Shown here one piece after another: positions 45,700-54,217 of a stretch of 64,000 nucleotides of DNA (its first letter is position 1; every line of letters starts with the position of its first letter). The notes under the pieces are model-generated. The model saw only the letters and a list, made by a program, of their open reading frames with translations, searched no databases and was not told the DNA's origin. The position numbers and the translations under genes are program-made. This DNA comes from Pedobacter sp. MC2016-24. Lineage in GTDB: Bacteria > Bacteroidota > Bacteroidia > Sphingobacteriales > Sphingobacteriaceae. The stretch spans positions 1 to 64,000 of the forward strand of contig NZ_JADFBX010000022.1 of assembly GCF_015223055.1 (NCBI RefSeq), in the 5' to 3' direction.

Positions 45700-46011
45700 T
45701 TATTGTGCAACTTTACCTTCTTTGTCAATTTTAAGAGATCCTGTTTCTTCTCCTTTTTTAACGTTAATCAGGTAATATTCGCTTTTGTCTGCATTAGTAA
45801 CTAAGAAAGCTGCTGTCGGCGTCCAGTCTTTCACTGTATCTCCTTTTAATGTGGTTTGTACAGCTTCCGGAAGGTCTTTAAGCTCTACCGGAGTTTTTGT
45901 AGTGCTATCCTGATAAGCAACAACTGGAATTGAATTTTTGATTTCGCTTGCTTTTACTGAGGTGAATCCTGCTACAGCTAAAAATGCTGCTGATAAAATG
46001 ATCTTTTTCAT
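45700..46011 (-). CDS. small secreted protein, PepSY-like
   Basis: 103 aa. Signal peptide 1-21 (ending VKA). The mature region has the pattern VELKDLPEAVQTTLKGDTVK, then WTPTAAFLVTNADKSEYYLI and a final GSLKIDKEGKVAQ. This is like the small PepSY-type (beta-lactamase-inhibitor-like) proteins common in Bacteroidota, which are usually periplasmic and of unknown function. It is convergent with metG. Upstream lies the tRNA-Arg locus. Confidence 0.65.
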   Translation of the reverse strand: MKKIILSAAFLAVAGFTSVKASEIKNSIPVVAYQDSTTKTPVELKDLPEAVQTTLKGDTVKDWTPTAAFLVTNADKSEYYLINVKKGEETGSLKIDKEGKVAQ

Positions 46012-46241
46012 AACTATTTATTTTAAATCAATTAAACACTTGTTAATTACATCTAGACTATACTAGATAATCGTGCCTTAACTTGTTGTTTTTGGCACGC
46101 TATTGATTATTAGTGTTTTATGATTTTGTAGTATATGAAAGGCTGTGGAACTTCTCTACAAAGTGTTGGCGGATTAAACAGGTTTCAAGGAAATTCTATT
46201 ATTTAGCCTGATATTTTTTATATATTTGCGCCCAGCATATC
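46012..46241 (+). promoter_or_regulatory. promoter region of tRNA-Arg
   Basis: The 230 bp hold a Bacteroidota -7 box TATATTTG at 46221-46228, 13 bp before the tRNA. No other feature is seen. Confidence 0.55.
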
Positions 46242-46313
46242 GGTCCCGTAGTTCAACGGATAGAATAGAAGTTTCCTAAACTTTAGATATGAGTTCGATT
46301 CTCGTCGGGACCA
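46242..46313 (+). tRNA. tRNA-Arg (anticodon CCT)
   Basis: The acceptor arms GGTCCCG and CGGGACC pair perfectly. The D arm is GTTC/GAAT. The anticodon arm is GAAGT/ACTTT with loop TTCCTAA, giving anticodon CCT. The T arm is ATGAG/CTCGT with loop TTCGATT. The discriminator base is A and no CCA is encoded. It reads AGG codons. Its 3' end is repeated at three downstream sites, which marks it as an integration target. Confidence 0.93.
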
Positions 46314-46321
46314 CTTACTTT

Positions 46322-46353
46322 GCCAGTAGTTATACATAACTGCTGGCTTTTTT
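46322..46353 (+). terminator. intrinsic terminator of tRNA-Arg
   Basis: Stem GCCAGTAGTTAT/ATAACTGCTGGC with a short loop and then a run of T, 9 bp after the tRNA. A near-identical copy lies at 47764, beside the first att-like scar. Confidence 0.9.
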
Positions 46354-47025
46354 GCTTCAAGGGGCGAGTAAATTTGGGGATGATGGGTCTTCAGATGCTT
46401 TAATTTGAGCTTTGAGATTGATCTTTTTTCTTCATCAAAACCAGATCATCAGAGTCTAAGAAATTTAATTCCTGTATAGATAGAAATTATTTTAAAATAT
46501 TTTTTTGACAGATTTCTTTGATGCTGTAGAAATTTCTTGGTTTTTATACATCCAGTGTTCAATTCACGCCAGCAAAGTTACCTCATTTACCCGCCGAGGG
46601 GTAATGATAAATAATAGTATATGAATATGTAAGTAAATGACTTTAATTTATGTACTAATCCCAGAATAATGATGAATCTCAAGGAGAATAGATGAGCAAA
46701 GCTCGATTGAATTGCGAAGAAGAGCTCAAACCTAGTTTCAGATCATTGAAGTAAACACTATTTGAGGCACGCAGGAATAAAATAGTAACCTCAGCCGAAC
46801 AACTGAGCAGTTAAAAAGATGGAAGTTTAAAAGGTAGATCGGACTAAACTTAATCATGCGTTTTAACCACTTTTTCTTGTCCGAGAACGACGAAAGCTAT
46901 TTAAGTCAGGGGTAAGGTCAGAAGCTTGGTATTCGCTGCTCTCTCAAAAGAAAATGAGCTTTAAGCTTTCGGTAAATTAAACGATATTTAAATCGCAACC
47001 AATTTCAATATTAGTATTAATAAGG
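46354..47025. other. gene-free stretch in island 1
   Basis: No gene is seen in about 670 bp. One ORF of 20 codons near 46692 has a good ribosome site (AAGGAG) but no other support. The area looks like degraded island DNA. Confidence 0.5.
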
Positions 47026-47661
47026 ATGTCACATACAACTCGTTACGAAATTTTAAAATCATTACCTGCTTATGGGCCAATGTATATTCCTGTTAGTGAA
47101 AATAATGAAACATATTACTCAGAAGGTTTTGTGGTGCGCTTTTATACTTCTGAAAACACGAATTGGGTTGGAAATTTTGAGCCCGGATGGACTGGACTAA
47201 ATGCGGTTTATGAATTTGAGCATGACTTTTATGTTTTGGTAATCGCAGGAGGAACGTGTTATTTGATGAATCCAGATCATCATAAACCAGTTTCGATATT
47301 CGGTGCAGGATATGAAACTATTATTAAAACTTTGGATGGAAGGCTTATTCTTCAGGAATCTACTCATCTAACGATATTTGAGGTAAATGGAGAACACTGG
47401 CGTACTGAAAGGATTTCTTGGGATGGGATAGCGGATTTGAAGCTTGAAGGAAATTTGGTGAGCGGACTTAGTTTTGATCCGATCAATGAATATGACGAAT
47501 GGGTGGAGTTTATTGTTGATCTTGAAAAACGGAATGTAAAGGGTGGAAGTTACAGACAATATGAGTTTAAGTCAGTTACTCCAAATGTTCAAAGTCTTCA
47601 TGAAAAACGTAATAAAAAAAAAGCCTTGGTGGAAAATCTGGTGAGATTACAGGGTAAATAA
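47026..47661 (+). CDS. hypothetical protein of island 1
   Basis: 211 aa, no signal or TM, so cytosolic. Predominantly beta: EGFVVRFYTSENTNWVGNFE, then HDFYVLVIAGGTCYLMNPDH and GRLILQESTHLTIFEVNGEH. The last 40 residues are charged. The repeated single-sheet pattern recalls immunity-like or WD-like proteins of polymorphic toxin loci, but no family is recognised and no toxin is next to it. It lies between the tRNA terminator and the first att-like scar. Confidence 0.55.
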   Translation: MSHTTRYEILKSLPAYGPMYIPVSENNETYYSEGFVVRFYTSENTNWVGNFEPGWTGLNAVYEFEHDFYVLVIAGGTCYLMNPDHHKPVSIFGAGYETIIKTLDGRLILQESTHLTIFEVNGEHWRTERISWDGIADLKLEGNLVSGLSFDPINEYDEWVEFIVDLEKRNVKGGSYRQYEFKSVTPNVQSLHEKRNKKKALVENLVRLQGK

Positions 47662-47756
47662 AAGGGAAACTTATTTGATCAAAAATCACCGGATTTGAAC
47701 AACTGTGATTCGATTTAAGCCATAAAAAACAGCGTTCTTTCTTCCGTCGAGACCAC
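47652..47756 (+). repeat. att-like scar R1 (tRNA-Arg 3'-end copy)
   Basis: It starts GGGTAAATAAAAGGG, overlapping the end of the island 1 gene, then TTATTTGATCAAA, and ends CGTCGAGACCAC (47745-47756), a one-mismatch copy of the tRNA 3' end CGTCGGGACCAC. Less like R2 and R3 in its middle than they are to each other. Confidence 0.6.
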
Positions 47757-47762
47757 GACTTC

Positions 47763-47793
47763 TGCCAGTAGTTTACATAACTGCTGGCTTTTT
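47763..47793 (+). terminator. second copy of the tRNA-Arg terminator
   Basis: GCCAGTAGTT-TACATA-ACTGCTGGC followed by T5 (47764-47793), one base shorter than the copy after the tRNA. It follows the R1 tRNA-end copy at the same distance as the original. Confidence 0.75.
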
Positions 47794-47829
47794 GCTTTGG
47801 TAAATCAAAATGATACCTTATATTTAACA

Positions 47830-48537
47830 ATGAAGAAAATGCTTCTTTATGTATCATGTCTCCTCGCAAGCATTCTTGTTTCGTGTATGTCATTTGAAGA
47901 GGAAAAGCTTATGGCGAAGGATTTCGAATATTTGAATCGACAAGTTACGCCTAATGGAAGGTTCTATATTTATGATTACTCAATTTGGGGGGCTATGGCG
48001 TGGAGTTTGGAAACAAGGGGAACAGTCTTATTAAGAAAGGCTGAACCTTTCCATCCAAATGCTGGTGAACAAATAGATGGTTCAGTAGCCAAATGGATAT
48101 CTGAGGATTCTTTGCTTGTTTATCGTTATAAGAAAGGAGCGGTAGCTCGAGATACGCTTCCTTTAGATGTATCGTACAAGAAATATAGTGGACTAATCAT
48201 CAGAACGGAAACATATGCTCCAGGTGGAGGTGGTGCGGGATACTTGAGTTGCGATTCTGTAGAGTTTGGTAAGTTTTACATCAGGCTACATGGTGTAAAT
48301 CAACCTGAAAAAATCGTTACTTATCCCTTAGGACCAATTTCTGTAACAACCGTAGGTGGCCTAGTCGAAAAAATTCATGTCAAATTATTCTCAAAATACA
48401 ATGAGCATGTTCCAAATCCACTTACGACTGGATTGGAATCTAGTAATTACACCTATACATTAACTAATCCGATGGATGCTAGGCTTTTTGACCGGCCAGG
48501 GATATATATAGATGTAAAATCTGATCTTTTCAAGTAA
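47830..48537 (+). CDS. hypothetical lipoprotein of island 2
   Basis: 235 aa from the ATG at 47830, which gives a clean signal and lipobox LVSC (Cys18); a longer frame starts inside the terminator copy. The mature part is beta-rich: TPNGRFYIYDYSIWGAMAWS, then VAKWISEDSLLVYRYKKGAV and GKFYIRLHGVN. No family with known function is recognised. It is the only gene between scars R1 and R2, so it is the whole cargo of that island. Confidence 0.6.
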   Translation: MKKMLLYVSCLLASILVSCMSFEEEKLMAKDFEYLNRQVTPNGRFYIYDYSIWGAMAWSLETRGTVLLRKAEPFHPNAGEQIDGSVAKWISEDSLLVYRYKKGAVARDTLPLDVSYKKYSGLIIRTETYAPGGGGAGYLSCDSVEFGKFYIRLHGVNQPEKIVTYPLGPISVTTVGGLVEKIHVKLFSKYNEHVPNPLTTGLESSNYTYTLTNPMDARLFDRPGIYIDVKSDLFK

Positions 48538-48562
48538 ATCAGTATTGATTTTTTGTGACACA

Positions 48563-48667
48563 AGGGGTAAATAAAAGGTGCCTTATTTGATCAAACGTGA
48601 CTAAATATGACATGTTTTGATACCAAATTATCCACAAAAACACTGTTTTTTCTATCTTCGGGACCAC
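48563..48667 (+). repeat. att-like scar R2 (tRNA-Arg 3'-end copy)
   Basis: It starts GGGGTAAATAAAAGG, then TTATTTGATCAAACGTGACT and CACTGTTTTTTCTATC, and ends CTTCGGGACCAC (48656-48667), almost the tRNA 3' end. It is close to R3 over about 100 bp. A shared ACTAAAGGCTTTTGCTTT block follows at about 48690-48712. Confidence 0.7.
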
Positions 48668-48772
48668 AAATTGGAAAGCTTTTAGATTTTTTGACTAAAG
48701 GCTTTTGCTTTGCATGCCAAGACAGTCAGGTATAAAGCCGTTGTTAACTCTTAACAGGATACCATGGTTGTT

Positions 48773-49552
48773 CTAATCAGCTCTCGCAAAGTTTATCCAT
48801 TGCAATGTTTTAAGTGCTTCTTTTAGCGATTCTTTATGTTGACGAGATACTGGTAATTTCGTTAAATCATTCATTAGTAACGTACCCCCATCTTCTTTTA
48901 GTAGACTTTTTACATATTGAATATTAGCAAGATGAGATTGATGTGTACGCACGAAGCCATGAGGTTGCAAAAGCTCGGCAAATTCTTTCAGCGTTTTACA
49001 AACTAAAATCTGATCTCCCGTTACTGTATAGAAAGTGGTATAACTATCTGATGCTTGGCATCGAATTAGCTCATCTACCCGCACATAGCGGGTCTCTTTA
49101 AAGGTTGGTAAAGCTATTTTAGGGGGATCTTTATGGCCAAGCTTTACATATTCAATCAAATTGTCTAGTTTATAGTCTCGCTCTTTAGCCAATAATCTTT
49201 TCTTGGTCTTTTCAATGGCAATTTTAAGTTCGTCAATGTTTACTGGTTTAAGCAGGTAGTCCAGTGCTGAAAACTTTATGGCTTGTACGCCATATTGATC
49301 ATAAGCGGTAATAAATATGACTTCGAACTCCGGATTGTTGAAAGCTTTTAATACATCGAAGCCAGATTTCTTAGGCATTTGAACATCCAGAAAAACCACC
49401 TTTGGTTTGAATTTTTGAATGGCTGTTATGCCATCATCAGCACTCAGCGCCGTAGCAACTACATTGATTTCACCACAATGTGCCTGCAAAATCGAAATCA
49501 AATTTTGTATGTTATTTGGCTCGTCATCTATGATTACACAGGTTATTTCCAT
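48773..49552 (-). CDS. LytTR family response regulator
   Basis: 259 aa. Receiver domain 1-120 with acidic pair VIIDDEP and phospho-acceptor Asp56 in VVFLDVQMPKKSGFDVL. The LytTR DNA-binding domain is at about 150-250 (RYVRVDELIRCQASDSYTTF, then LQPHGFVRTHQSHLANIQYV). It binds direct repeats in promoters when phosphorylated. Its gene follows the histidine kinase gene by 17 bp; the two form a LytS/LytR-like pair. The targets are unknown. Confidence 0.93.
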   Translation of the reverse strand: MEITCVIIDDEPNNIQNLISILQAHCGEINVVATALSADDGITAIQKFKPKVVFLDVQMPKKSGFDVLKAFNNPEFEVIFITAYDQYGVQAIKFSALDYLLKPVNIDELKIAIEKTKKRLLAKERDYKLDNLIEYVKLGHKDPPKIALPTFKETRYVRVDELIRCQASDSYTTFYTVTGDQILVCKTLKEFAELLQPHGFVRTHQSHLANIQYVKSLLKEDGGTLLMNDLTKLPVSRQHKESLKEALKTLQWINFARAD

Positions 49553-49569
49553 GATACTAAATTACATTA

Positions 49570-51348
49570 TCAAAGCCAATTTTTTAATCTCACTTGTATG
49601 GTTATACCAGATGTGGTACTGTTTACATTTAATTCGATTTTTTGTTCGTTGTAAATCTCATTAAGTAGTCTGATTCTTTCACGGCTTAGTTTTAATCCAA
49701 CACCACTTGACTCGGCTGTAGCAGTTTCGTCAAAACCTTGACCATTGTCACTTATGCTTAACAATAAATCGCTTGCTTCTTTGTCTATACCTACTTTAAT
49801 TTCTCCCCCTGTTTTCATTGCACTAACACCATGTTTTGCCGCATTTTCAACAAAAGGCTGTAAAAGCATGCTTGGGATCTGCATATTGGCCAAGTTGATT
49901 TCTGGATTAAAGTTAATGGAATAGTCAAATCCGAACCGCAGCTTTTCCATCTCCAAATAATTGGTTAAGAGTTCAACTTCATCTTCAAGGCTAATTAATT
50001 CTTGCCCTGTTGCTTTAAGCACCTGTCGGGTTAACTGTGCAAATTTTGTAAGGTAATGATTTGCTCCTTTGTTATCGTTTTGATTGACCAGGTTTTGAAT
50101 AGACGTAAGTGCATTAAACATAAAGTGTGGATTGAGCTGCGCACGTAAGCCGTTTAATTGTAAATTTGCCATTTTTTTTTGCTGTCCTATCTTTCTCAAT
50201 TTTCTCCTATTGTATACGTAATAGATAGAGAAGAGTAAAATCAATAAAAGGACATAAGGTATAAGCTGTTTCAAACTATAAGCTGCTAGCGCTGTTTTTG
50301 TTTGCGTCACCTCAAAAGAGAACTTTGTTGAGTGTTTTGGATCACGAGTTCCTGTGGGATAAATAATTATTTCTTTCTTGCCTGGGTAAAGATATTGATT
50401 TGTCATAGAAAATATATCGTGTGTTTCTTTATAGGCAATCATACTTGTATCTTTAAGTCCATCCTCGCGTGTGGTAACCAAACAGATATCAAAAGGAACT
50501 ACGGTGTTATTTTTAAAAGAAAGATTGATTTGAGCTACCGAATCTAAAGGAAACCGAAAATCTAATGGAAGCCCTGTCTTTTGGTCAAATTTATTTGCAT
50601 ACCCACGATTGGACTCAGCCACTTTTAAGTTCAAAAACGTTGATGGTTTACTTCTCAGGTTAAATAGTATGTCATTAATTTCTGGCTTATTGGCTGTCCC
50701 CCAGGTAATGATCATTCCGTCCCCTAAATTATAGTTCTTGATGTTCTTCACCTCTATCATCAGCTGCTTCCTTCTCTCCTTAAATTCACCGAAAAATGCA
50801 TAGGGCTCTTTTGCACCATGTTTTTGCTGGAGTTGCGGGATTTTCCAATCGCTAATCAGGATACTATCATTTTCTACTATCCTATAACGGTAATCCTTAA
50901 CATTCTCAGCATTTATCCCCATGGCGAGCAGTTCAATATCAGTATCATCTGGAACCAAACGGCCAGAATATTTTTTTGAAAGTGTAGCTATCCTATATGA
51001 CGGAAAATCAGTGGTATCAGACTTGTATCGTATTCCAAGCAACAAGGGTTCTTTAGGGGTGAAGTGAGCCGAATGGTCACCAGGATGGGCTTTTATCCAT
51101 GCTTCCAAATTTGGCGGGTTATTCATTTCCTTGTCCAGAATATCAAAAATACGGGTATTCATCACACCTTGGGTAACCTCTGTTGTAATTTTGGTAACGG
51201 GGTTATAGCTATATCCATCGAAGTAGATATAAGCCCTCATTTTATTCATGGTACTGGTGTGGTAAGGACCGTTACTAGTGTTTTTTTGAGCAAATCCAGC
51301 ATGCGCAGTTGAAAGGAACAATAAAAGATTAAATAGATTTTTTTTCAT
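49570..51348 (-). CDS. LytS-type sensor histidine kinase
   Basis: 592 aa. Signal peptide 1-20, a periplasmic beta-rich sensor (about 21-370), one TM segment (YVLLLILLFSIYYVYNRRKL) and a His_kinase domain. The phospho-acceptor His is in LRAQLNPHFMFNALTSIQNL, and the ATP-binding N box and G box are in LLQPFVENAAKHGVSAMKTG and ISDNGQGFD. The sensor part carries no known fold. It phosphorylates the LytTR regulator encoded next. Confidence 0.92.
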   Translation of the reverse strand: MKKNLFNLLLFLSTAHAGFAQKNTSNGPYHTSTMNKMRAYIYFDGYSYNPVTKITTEVTQGVMNTRIFDILDKEMNNPPNLEAWIKAHPGDHSAHFTPKEPLLLGIRYKSDTTDFPSYRIATLSKKYSGRLVPDDTDIELLAMGINAENVKDYRYRIVENDSILISDWKIPQLQQKHGAKEPYAFFGEFKERRKQLMIEVKNIKNYNLGDGMIITWGTANKPEINDILFNLRSKPSTFLNLKVAESNRGYANKFDQKTGLPLDFRFPLDSVAQINLSFKNNTVVPFDICLVTTREDGLKDTSMIAYKETHDIFSMTNQYLYPGKKEIIIYPTGTRDPKHSTKFSFEVTQTKTALAAYSLKQLIPYVLLLILLFSIYYVYNRRKLRKIGQQKKMANLQLNGLRAQLNPHFMFNALTSIQNLVNQNDNKGANHYLTKFAQLTRQVLKATGQELISLEDEVELLTNYLEMEKLRFGFDYSINFNPEINLANMQIPSMLLQPFVENAAKHGVSAMKTGGEIKVGIDKEASDLLLSISDNGQGFDETATAESSGVGLKLSRERIRLLNEIYNEQKIELNVNSTTSGITIQVRLKNWL

Positions 51349-51858
51349 TTCATTATAAAGTTAATTAATAACTAAAAGTCCTTACAATAGCCGTCAGTAT
51401 CAACCGCTATCAAGTATCTGGTACGAATGATCTAGAATTAAACATAAAAAATGTTTTTTACCTATGGGCTAAGCGATCTACTGTTAAGATGTGTAGATGT
51501 TTATCTATTTCGTTATCAGTCTGTTGTGGGAGGAATCAATAATTCTTTACTATAGTTTAAAGTATTTCATTTTAAACTGCTCAACTCCAGTGATAGCCAC
51601 ATTTAATTTAGCAAAATTAATTACGCTTATCGTGATTACATTGGTTTATGAGCTATATTTACCTTATACAGACTTTATATGAAATCAGATCTTGAGGAAC
51701 TAATTGAGAGTGTAATAGCTCTCTTTGTTTATATTTCAAATCTTTAATTATATCTAGTGGCAGTTTAGCATTTCCAATATATTATTAACAATCTGATTAT
51801 GTGATGTCTTGAGAGGCCGTCCATTTGTTTTTACAGGGTATAACCGGTAACTTTATAC
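51349..51858. other. gene-free stretch upstream of the zinc-ribbon cluster
   Basis: No supported gene in 510 bp. A 61-codon hydrophobic frame at 51497-51682 has no family and no clear ribosome site. Confidence 0.45.
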
Positions 51859-52005
51859 ATGTTTGAATTACAAGATTTATTATTTACCCCACCAAAAAGT
51901 AAGATGGGTAAAATCCTACACAAATTATTTTTAATTTCATTATTACTAGGTGGGATAAGTTGGGTTTTATGGCAATTAGTCTTGATCATGCAAAGGCCGG
52001 TCTAA
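51859..52005 (+). CDS. small membrane protein before the zinc-ribbon gene
   Basis: 48 aa. It begins FELQDLLFTPPKSKMGKILH and has one TM segment at about 23-43 (LFLISLLLGGISWVLWQLVL). Its stop is 4 bp before the ATG of the zinc-ribbon gene, and the three genes (this one, zinc-ribbon, phosphoesterase) are tightly packed, which supports real translation. No family is recognised. Confidence 0.5.
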   Translation: MFELQDLLFTPPKSKMGKILHKLFLISLLLGGISWVLWQLVLIMQRPV

Positions 52006-52009
52006 CAAT

Positions 52010-52255
52010 ATGGATAGATACATCGACTTGATTCTGACTATAGGCATAACGCTTGGCTTAATAATATGGCTTACCATAATGAGTAAGCTTAAATCAAAAT
52101 ATGGTTTGAATTTTAAAAGAGTTTATTGTCCTGTTTGTGGCACTAAGCAGCCTATAATAAGGGTTCCCAAAAATCAAATTCAGATATTGTATGGCGGTAA
52201 TACATGTCCCAAATGTCAGATAGAGCTTGATAAATATGGTAATGTTATCTCATAA
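52010..52255 (+). CDS. membrane-anchored zinc-ribbon protein
   Basis: 81 aa. One N-terminal TM segment (about 5-24), then a zinc ribbon with CPVCGTKQP and CPKC (four Cys, about 42-71). The last residues are LDKYGNVIS. It is a close paralogue of the protein encoded at 55265. Its stop TAA touches the ATG of the phosphoesterase gene, so the two are coupled. Confidence 0.7.
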   Translation: MDRYIDLILTIGITLGLIIWLTIMSKLKSKYGLNFKRVYCPVCGTKQPIIRVPKNQIQILYGGNTCPKCQIELDKYGNVIS

Positions 52256-53002
52256 ATGAGGATACAAATTATAAGTGACCTACATCAAGAGTTTGGAATT
52301 TCAGATCTAAACTTTAAAAATGCTGACCTTGTCATTTTAGCTGGTGATACCAATCTTGGGACAAAAGGGGTTGAATGGATTAAAAAAAATATTCCAAACA
52401 TACCCGTAATTTATATTGTTGGTAATCATGAATACTACAAAGGTTCATATCCAAAGACACTCCATAAGATCATCGAGGCATCAAGGGGCTCAAATGTAAC
52501 AGTTCTTGAAAATAACAGAATGGAGTTCGAAGGGATAAGGTTTCATGGCACGACCTTATGGACTGACTTTTCATTGTTTGGAAATCCAGTTGAATATGGG
52601 ATTGTCTGCCAAGCTAAAATGAATGACTACAAACAAATTCGCCGTCATCCTTCCTATTCTAAATTGAGAACTATAGACACTTATAAGATTCATCAGTTTT
52701 CAAAAATGTGGTTGGAAGAAAGTCTGCAAGAATCTAAAGAATATAAGAATGTAGTTATTACACATCACGCACCGAGTATAAAATCAGTTCCTGAATTATA
52801 CAAAAATGATCCGGTAACTTCAGCATATGCGTCTAATCTTGAGGATTTGATTTCGAAATATAATCCGCTGTATTGGATACATGGGCATATTCATACTCCA
52901 ACAAGATATAAGCTAGGTCAAACAGAAGTTATATGTAATCCACACGGCTATCTTAACGAAAAATATAATGGTTATAATAGAGAGCTAATAATCGAAATAT
53001 AA
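52256..53002 (+). CDS. calcineurin-like metallophosphoesterase
   Basis: 248 aa with no signal. The metal motifs are in order: IISDLHQEF (D-x-H), LAGDTNLG (GD), GNHEYY (GNHE), THHAP and HGHIHTPTRY. It is a typical single-domain cytosolic phosphoesterase, here with no extra domain to show the substrate (cyclic nucleotide, nucleotide or protein). It is the last gene of the three-gene cluster, followed by scar R3. Confidence 0.88.
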   Translation: MRIQIISDLHQEFGISDLNFKNADLVILAGDTNLGTKGVEWIKKNIPNIPVIYIVGNHEYYKGSYPKTLHKIIEASRGSNVTVLENNRMEFEGIRFHGTTLWTDFSLFGNPVEYGIVCQAKMNDYKQIRRHPSYSKLRTIDTYKIHQFSKMWLEESLQESKEYKNVVITHHAPSIKSVPELYKNDPVTSAYASNLEDLISKYNPLYWIHGHIHTPTRYKLGQTEVICNPHGYLNEKYNGYNRELIIEI

Positions 53003-53052
53003 AAATCATGTATTAAAAAAAGGAACTTGTGGAAAATCTTGAAAAGTTATAA

Positions 53053-53160
53053 GGGGTAAAGAAAGGGGTAGCTCAGTTTGATCAAACCTGACTAAATACG
53101 ACTCATTTTGACATCAATTGACCAAAAAGATCACTGTTTTTTCTCTATCGTCGGGACTGA
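53053..53160 (+). repeat. att-like scar R3 (tRNA-Arg 3'-end copy)
   Basis: It starts GGGGTAAAGAAAGGGGTAGC, then TTTGATCAAACCTGACTAAA and CACTGTTTTTTCTCTATC, and ends CGTCGGGACTGA (53149-53160). A CACTAAAGGCTTTTCTTT block follows at about 53203-53221, matching that after R2. It is the distal border of the tRNA-Arg island array. Confidence 0.7.
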
Positions 53161-53221
53161 CCTCCCCCGAAAAACCAGACTGCTGAAAAGTCGAAAAAAT
53201 CACTAAAGGCTTTTCTTTATT

Positions 53222-53534
53222 TTAGGGTTATTATAAATTGAGTTTCTAAACAATAACTTTATTGTGTTCAAAAACGTCACCTTTTTAAGTTAAAGAATTA
53301 GAAGGAGTAATCACATACCATGAAATGGATAAACCATCGAAGGAATGAATGTGGATGATACGGTTAGGGTTTATTATGCGAATTGAAGTTATACTGCCCT
53401 TCACTCATAGAAGTTCAATATGTAAAATCACCCGAGACCATAACCATTTTCCGCTTTTAACTGACTTTTATATAAAGATGCTTTTAAACGATATATCTTT
53501 GTGTTTCAGTAAAAGCAGATTTTATAGTTTATCA
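53222..53534 (+). promoter_or_regulatory. leader of the Crp-type regulator gene
   Basis: A -7 box TATCTTTG (53494-53501) fits the Bacteroidota TAnnTTTG pattern, 33 bp before the ATG at 53535. A longer frame running up from the ATG is a shadow. No other feature is seen. Confidence 0.5.
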
Positions 53535-54104
53535 ATGGAAAAACTAGTCCAGTTTCTGAATACCTACCGATCGATCTCAGATGCCGAGGCTGAAATTATC
53601 ATGTCCCATTTTGAGCTTAAGTATTTTAAAGAGGCAGCCTATCTTTTTACTGGTGGGAATGTATGTAATAGCCTTTATTTTGTAGTTAACGGCATTTTGA
53701 GAATATGCGCAATTAATGACAAAGGCCTCGATATCACACATTATTTTATCAAAGAACCCCAGTTCTGTACAATGCTGGATAGTTTTAATAACGGTAATAT
53801 TGCCCAAGGCAGCATACAGGCCTCCTCATCAGTAGAAGTCCTGGAAATCAGCAGGAAAAATCTTCGGAAACTTTGTCTGAGCCTGCCATTCATGGCTGAT
53901 TTGATGGACCAGATCAACCAGCAGAGACTCCTGGAAAAAATCAGGCTGAAGAATATTTATTCCGGCGAGGATTCAACCAGCAGATACAAGCTTTTTCTCA
54001 GGGAACAACCAGATATCGTTCATCGTGTTCCCTTGAATCATGTAGCATCCTATTTGAATGTTACCCCTCAATCCCTTAGCAGAATCCGGAGAAATGTTAA
54101 ATAA
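53535..54104 (+). CDS. Crp/Fnr family transcriptional regulator
   Basis: 189 aa from the ATG at 53535 (MEKLVQFLNTYRSISDAE). Cyclic-nucleotide-binding-like domain at about 20-135 (LKYFKEAAYLFTGGNVCNSL, then QFCTMLDSFNNG). The C-terminal HTH is at about 160-189 (HVASYLNVTPQSLSRIRRNV). No Fnr-type Cys cluster is seen. Bacteroidota members of this type often regulate the neighbouring gene, here an SDR 113 bp downstream in the same direction. Confidence 0.88.
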   Translation: MEKLVQFLNTYRSISDAEAEIIMSHFELKYFKEAAYLFTGGNVCNSLYFVVNGILRICAINDKGLDITHYFIKEPQFCTMLDSFNNGNIAQGSIQASSSVEVLEISRKNLRKLCLSLPFMADLMDQINQQRLLEKIRLKNIYSGEDSTSRYKLFLREQPDIVHRVPLNHVASYLNVTPQSLSRIRRNVK

Positions 54105-54152
54105 TGACGATCCGCTTTTAGCTTTGACGATTTTTTTTCTAAAAGATTTTAC

Positions 54153-54172
54153 TTTTTACCATATGGTAAAAA
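54153..54172. promoter_or_regulatory. perfect 20-bp palindrome upstream of the SDR gene
   Basis: TTTTTACCATATGGTAAAAA reads the same on both strands, 45 bp before the SDR ATG. It is a likely operator. The Crp-type protein is the nearest candidate, but a TetR/HxlR-type repressor elsewhere is equally possible. Confidence 0.65.
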
Positions 54173-54217
54173 CAAACTGAAGTGATATTTGGAACTTTGT
54201 TGGAAAAACAGATTATC

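Noticed and set aside
45700..46011. Antitoxin or toxin role for the small protein by tRNA-Arg
   Set aside because: It has a signal peptide and a PepSY-like pattern, and no partner gene.
46692..46754. 20-codon frame with AAGGAG in front
   Set aside because: Too short and without any similarity or conserved context.
51497..51682. 61-codon hydrophobic frame
   Set aside because: No ribosome site, no family and AT-rich composition that gives hydrophobic frames by chance.
53349..53534. N-terminal extension of the Crp-type regulator
   Set aside because: The extension covers the promoter box and has no family match.
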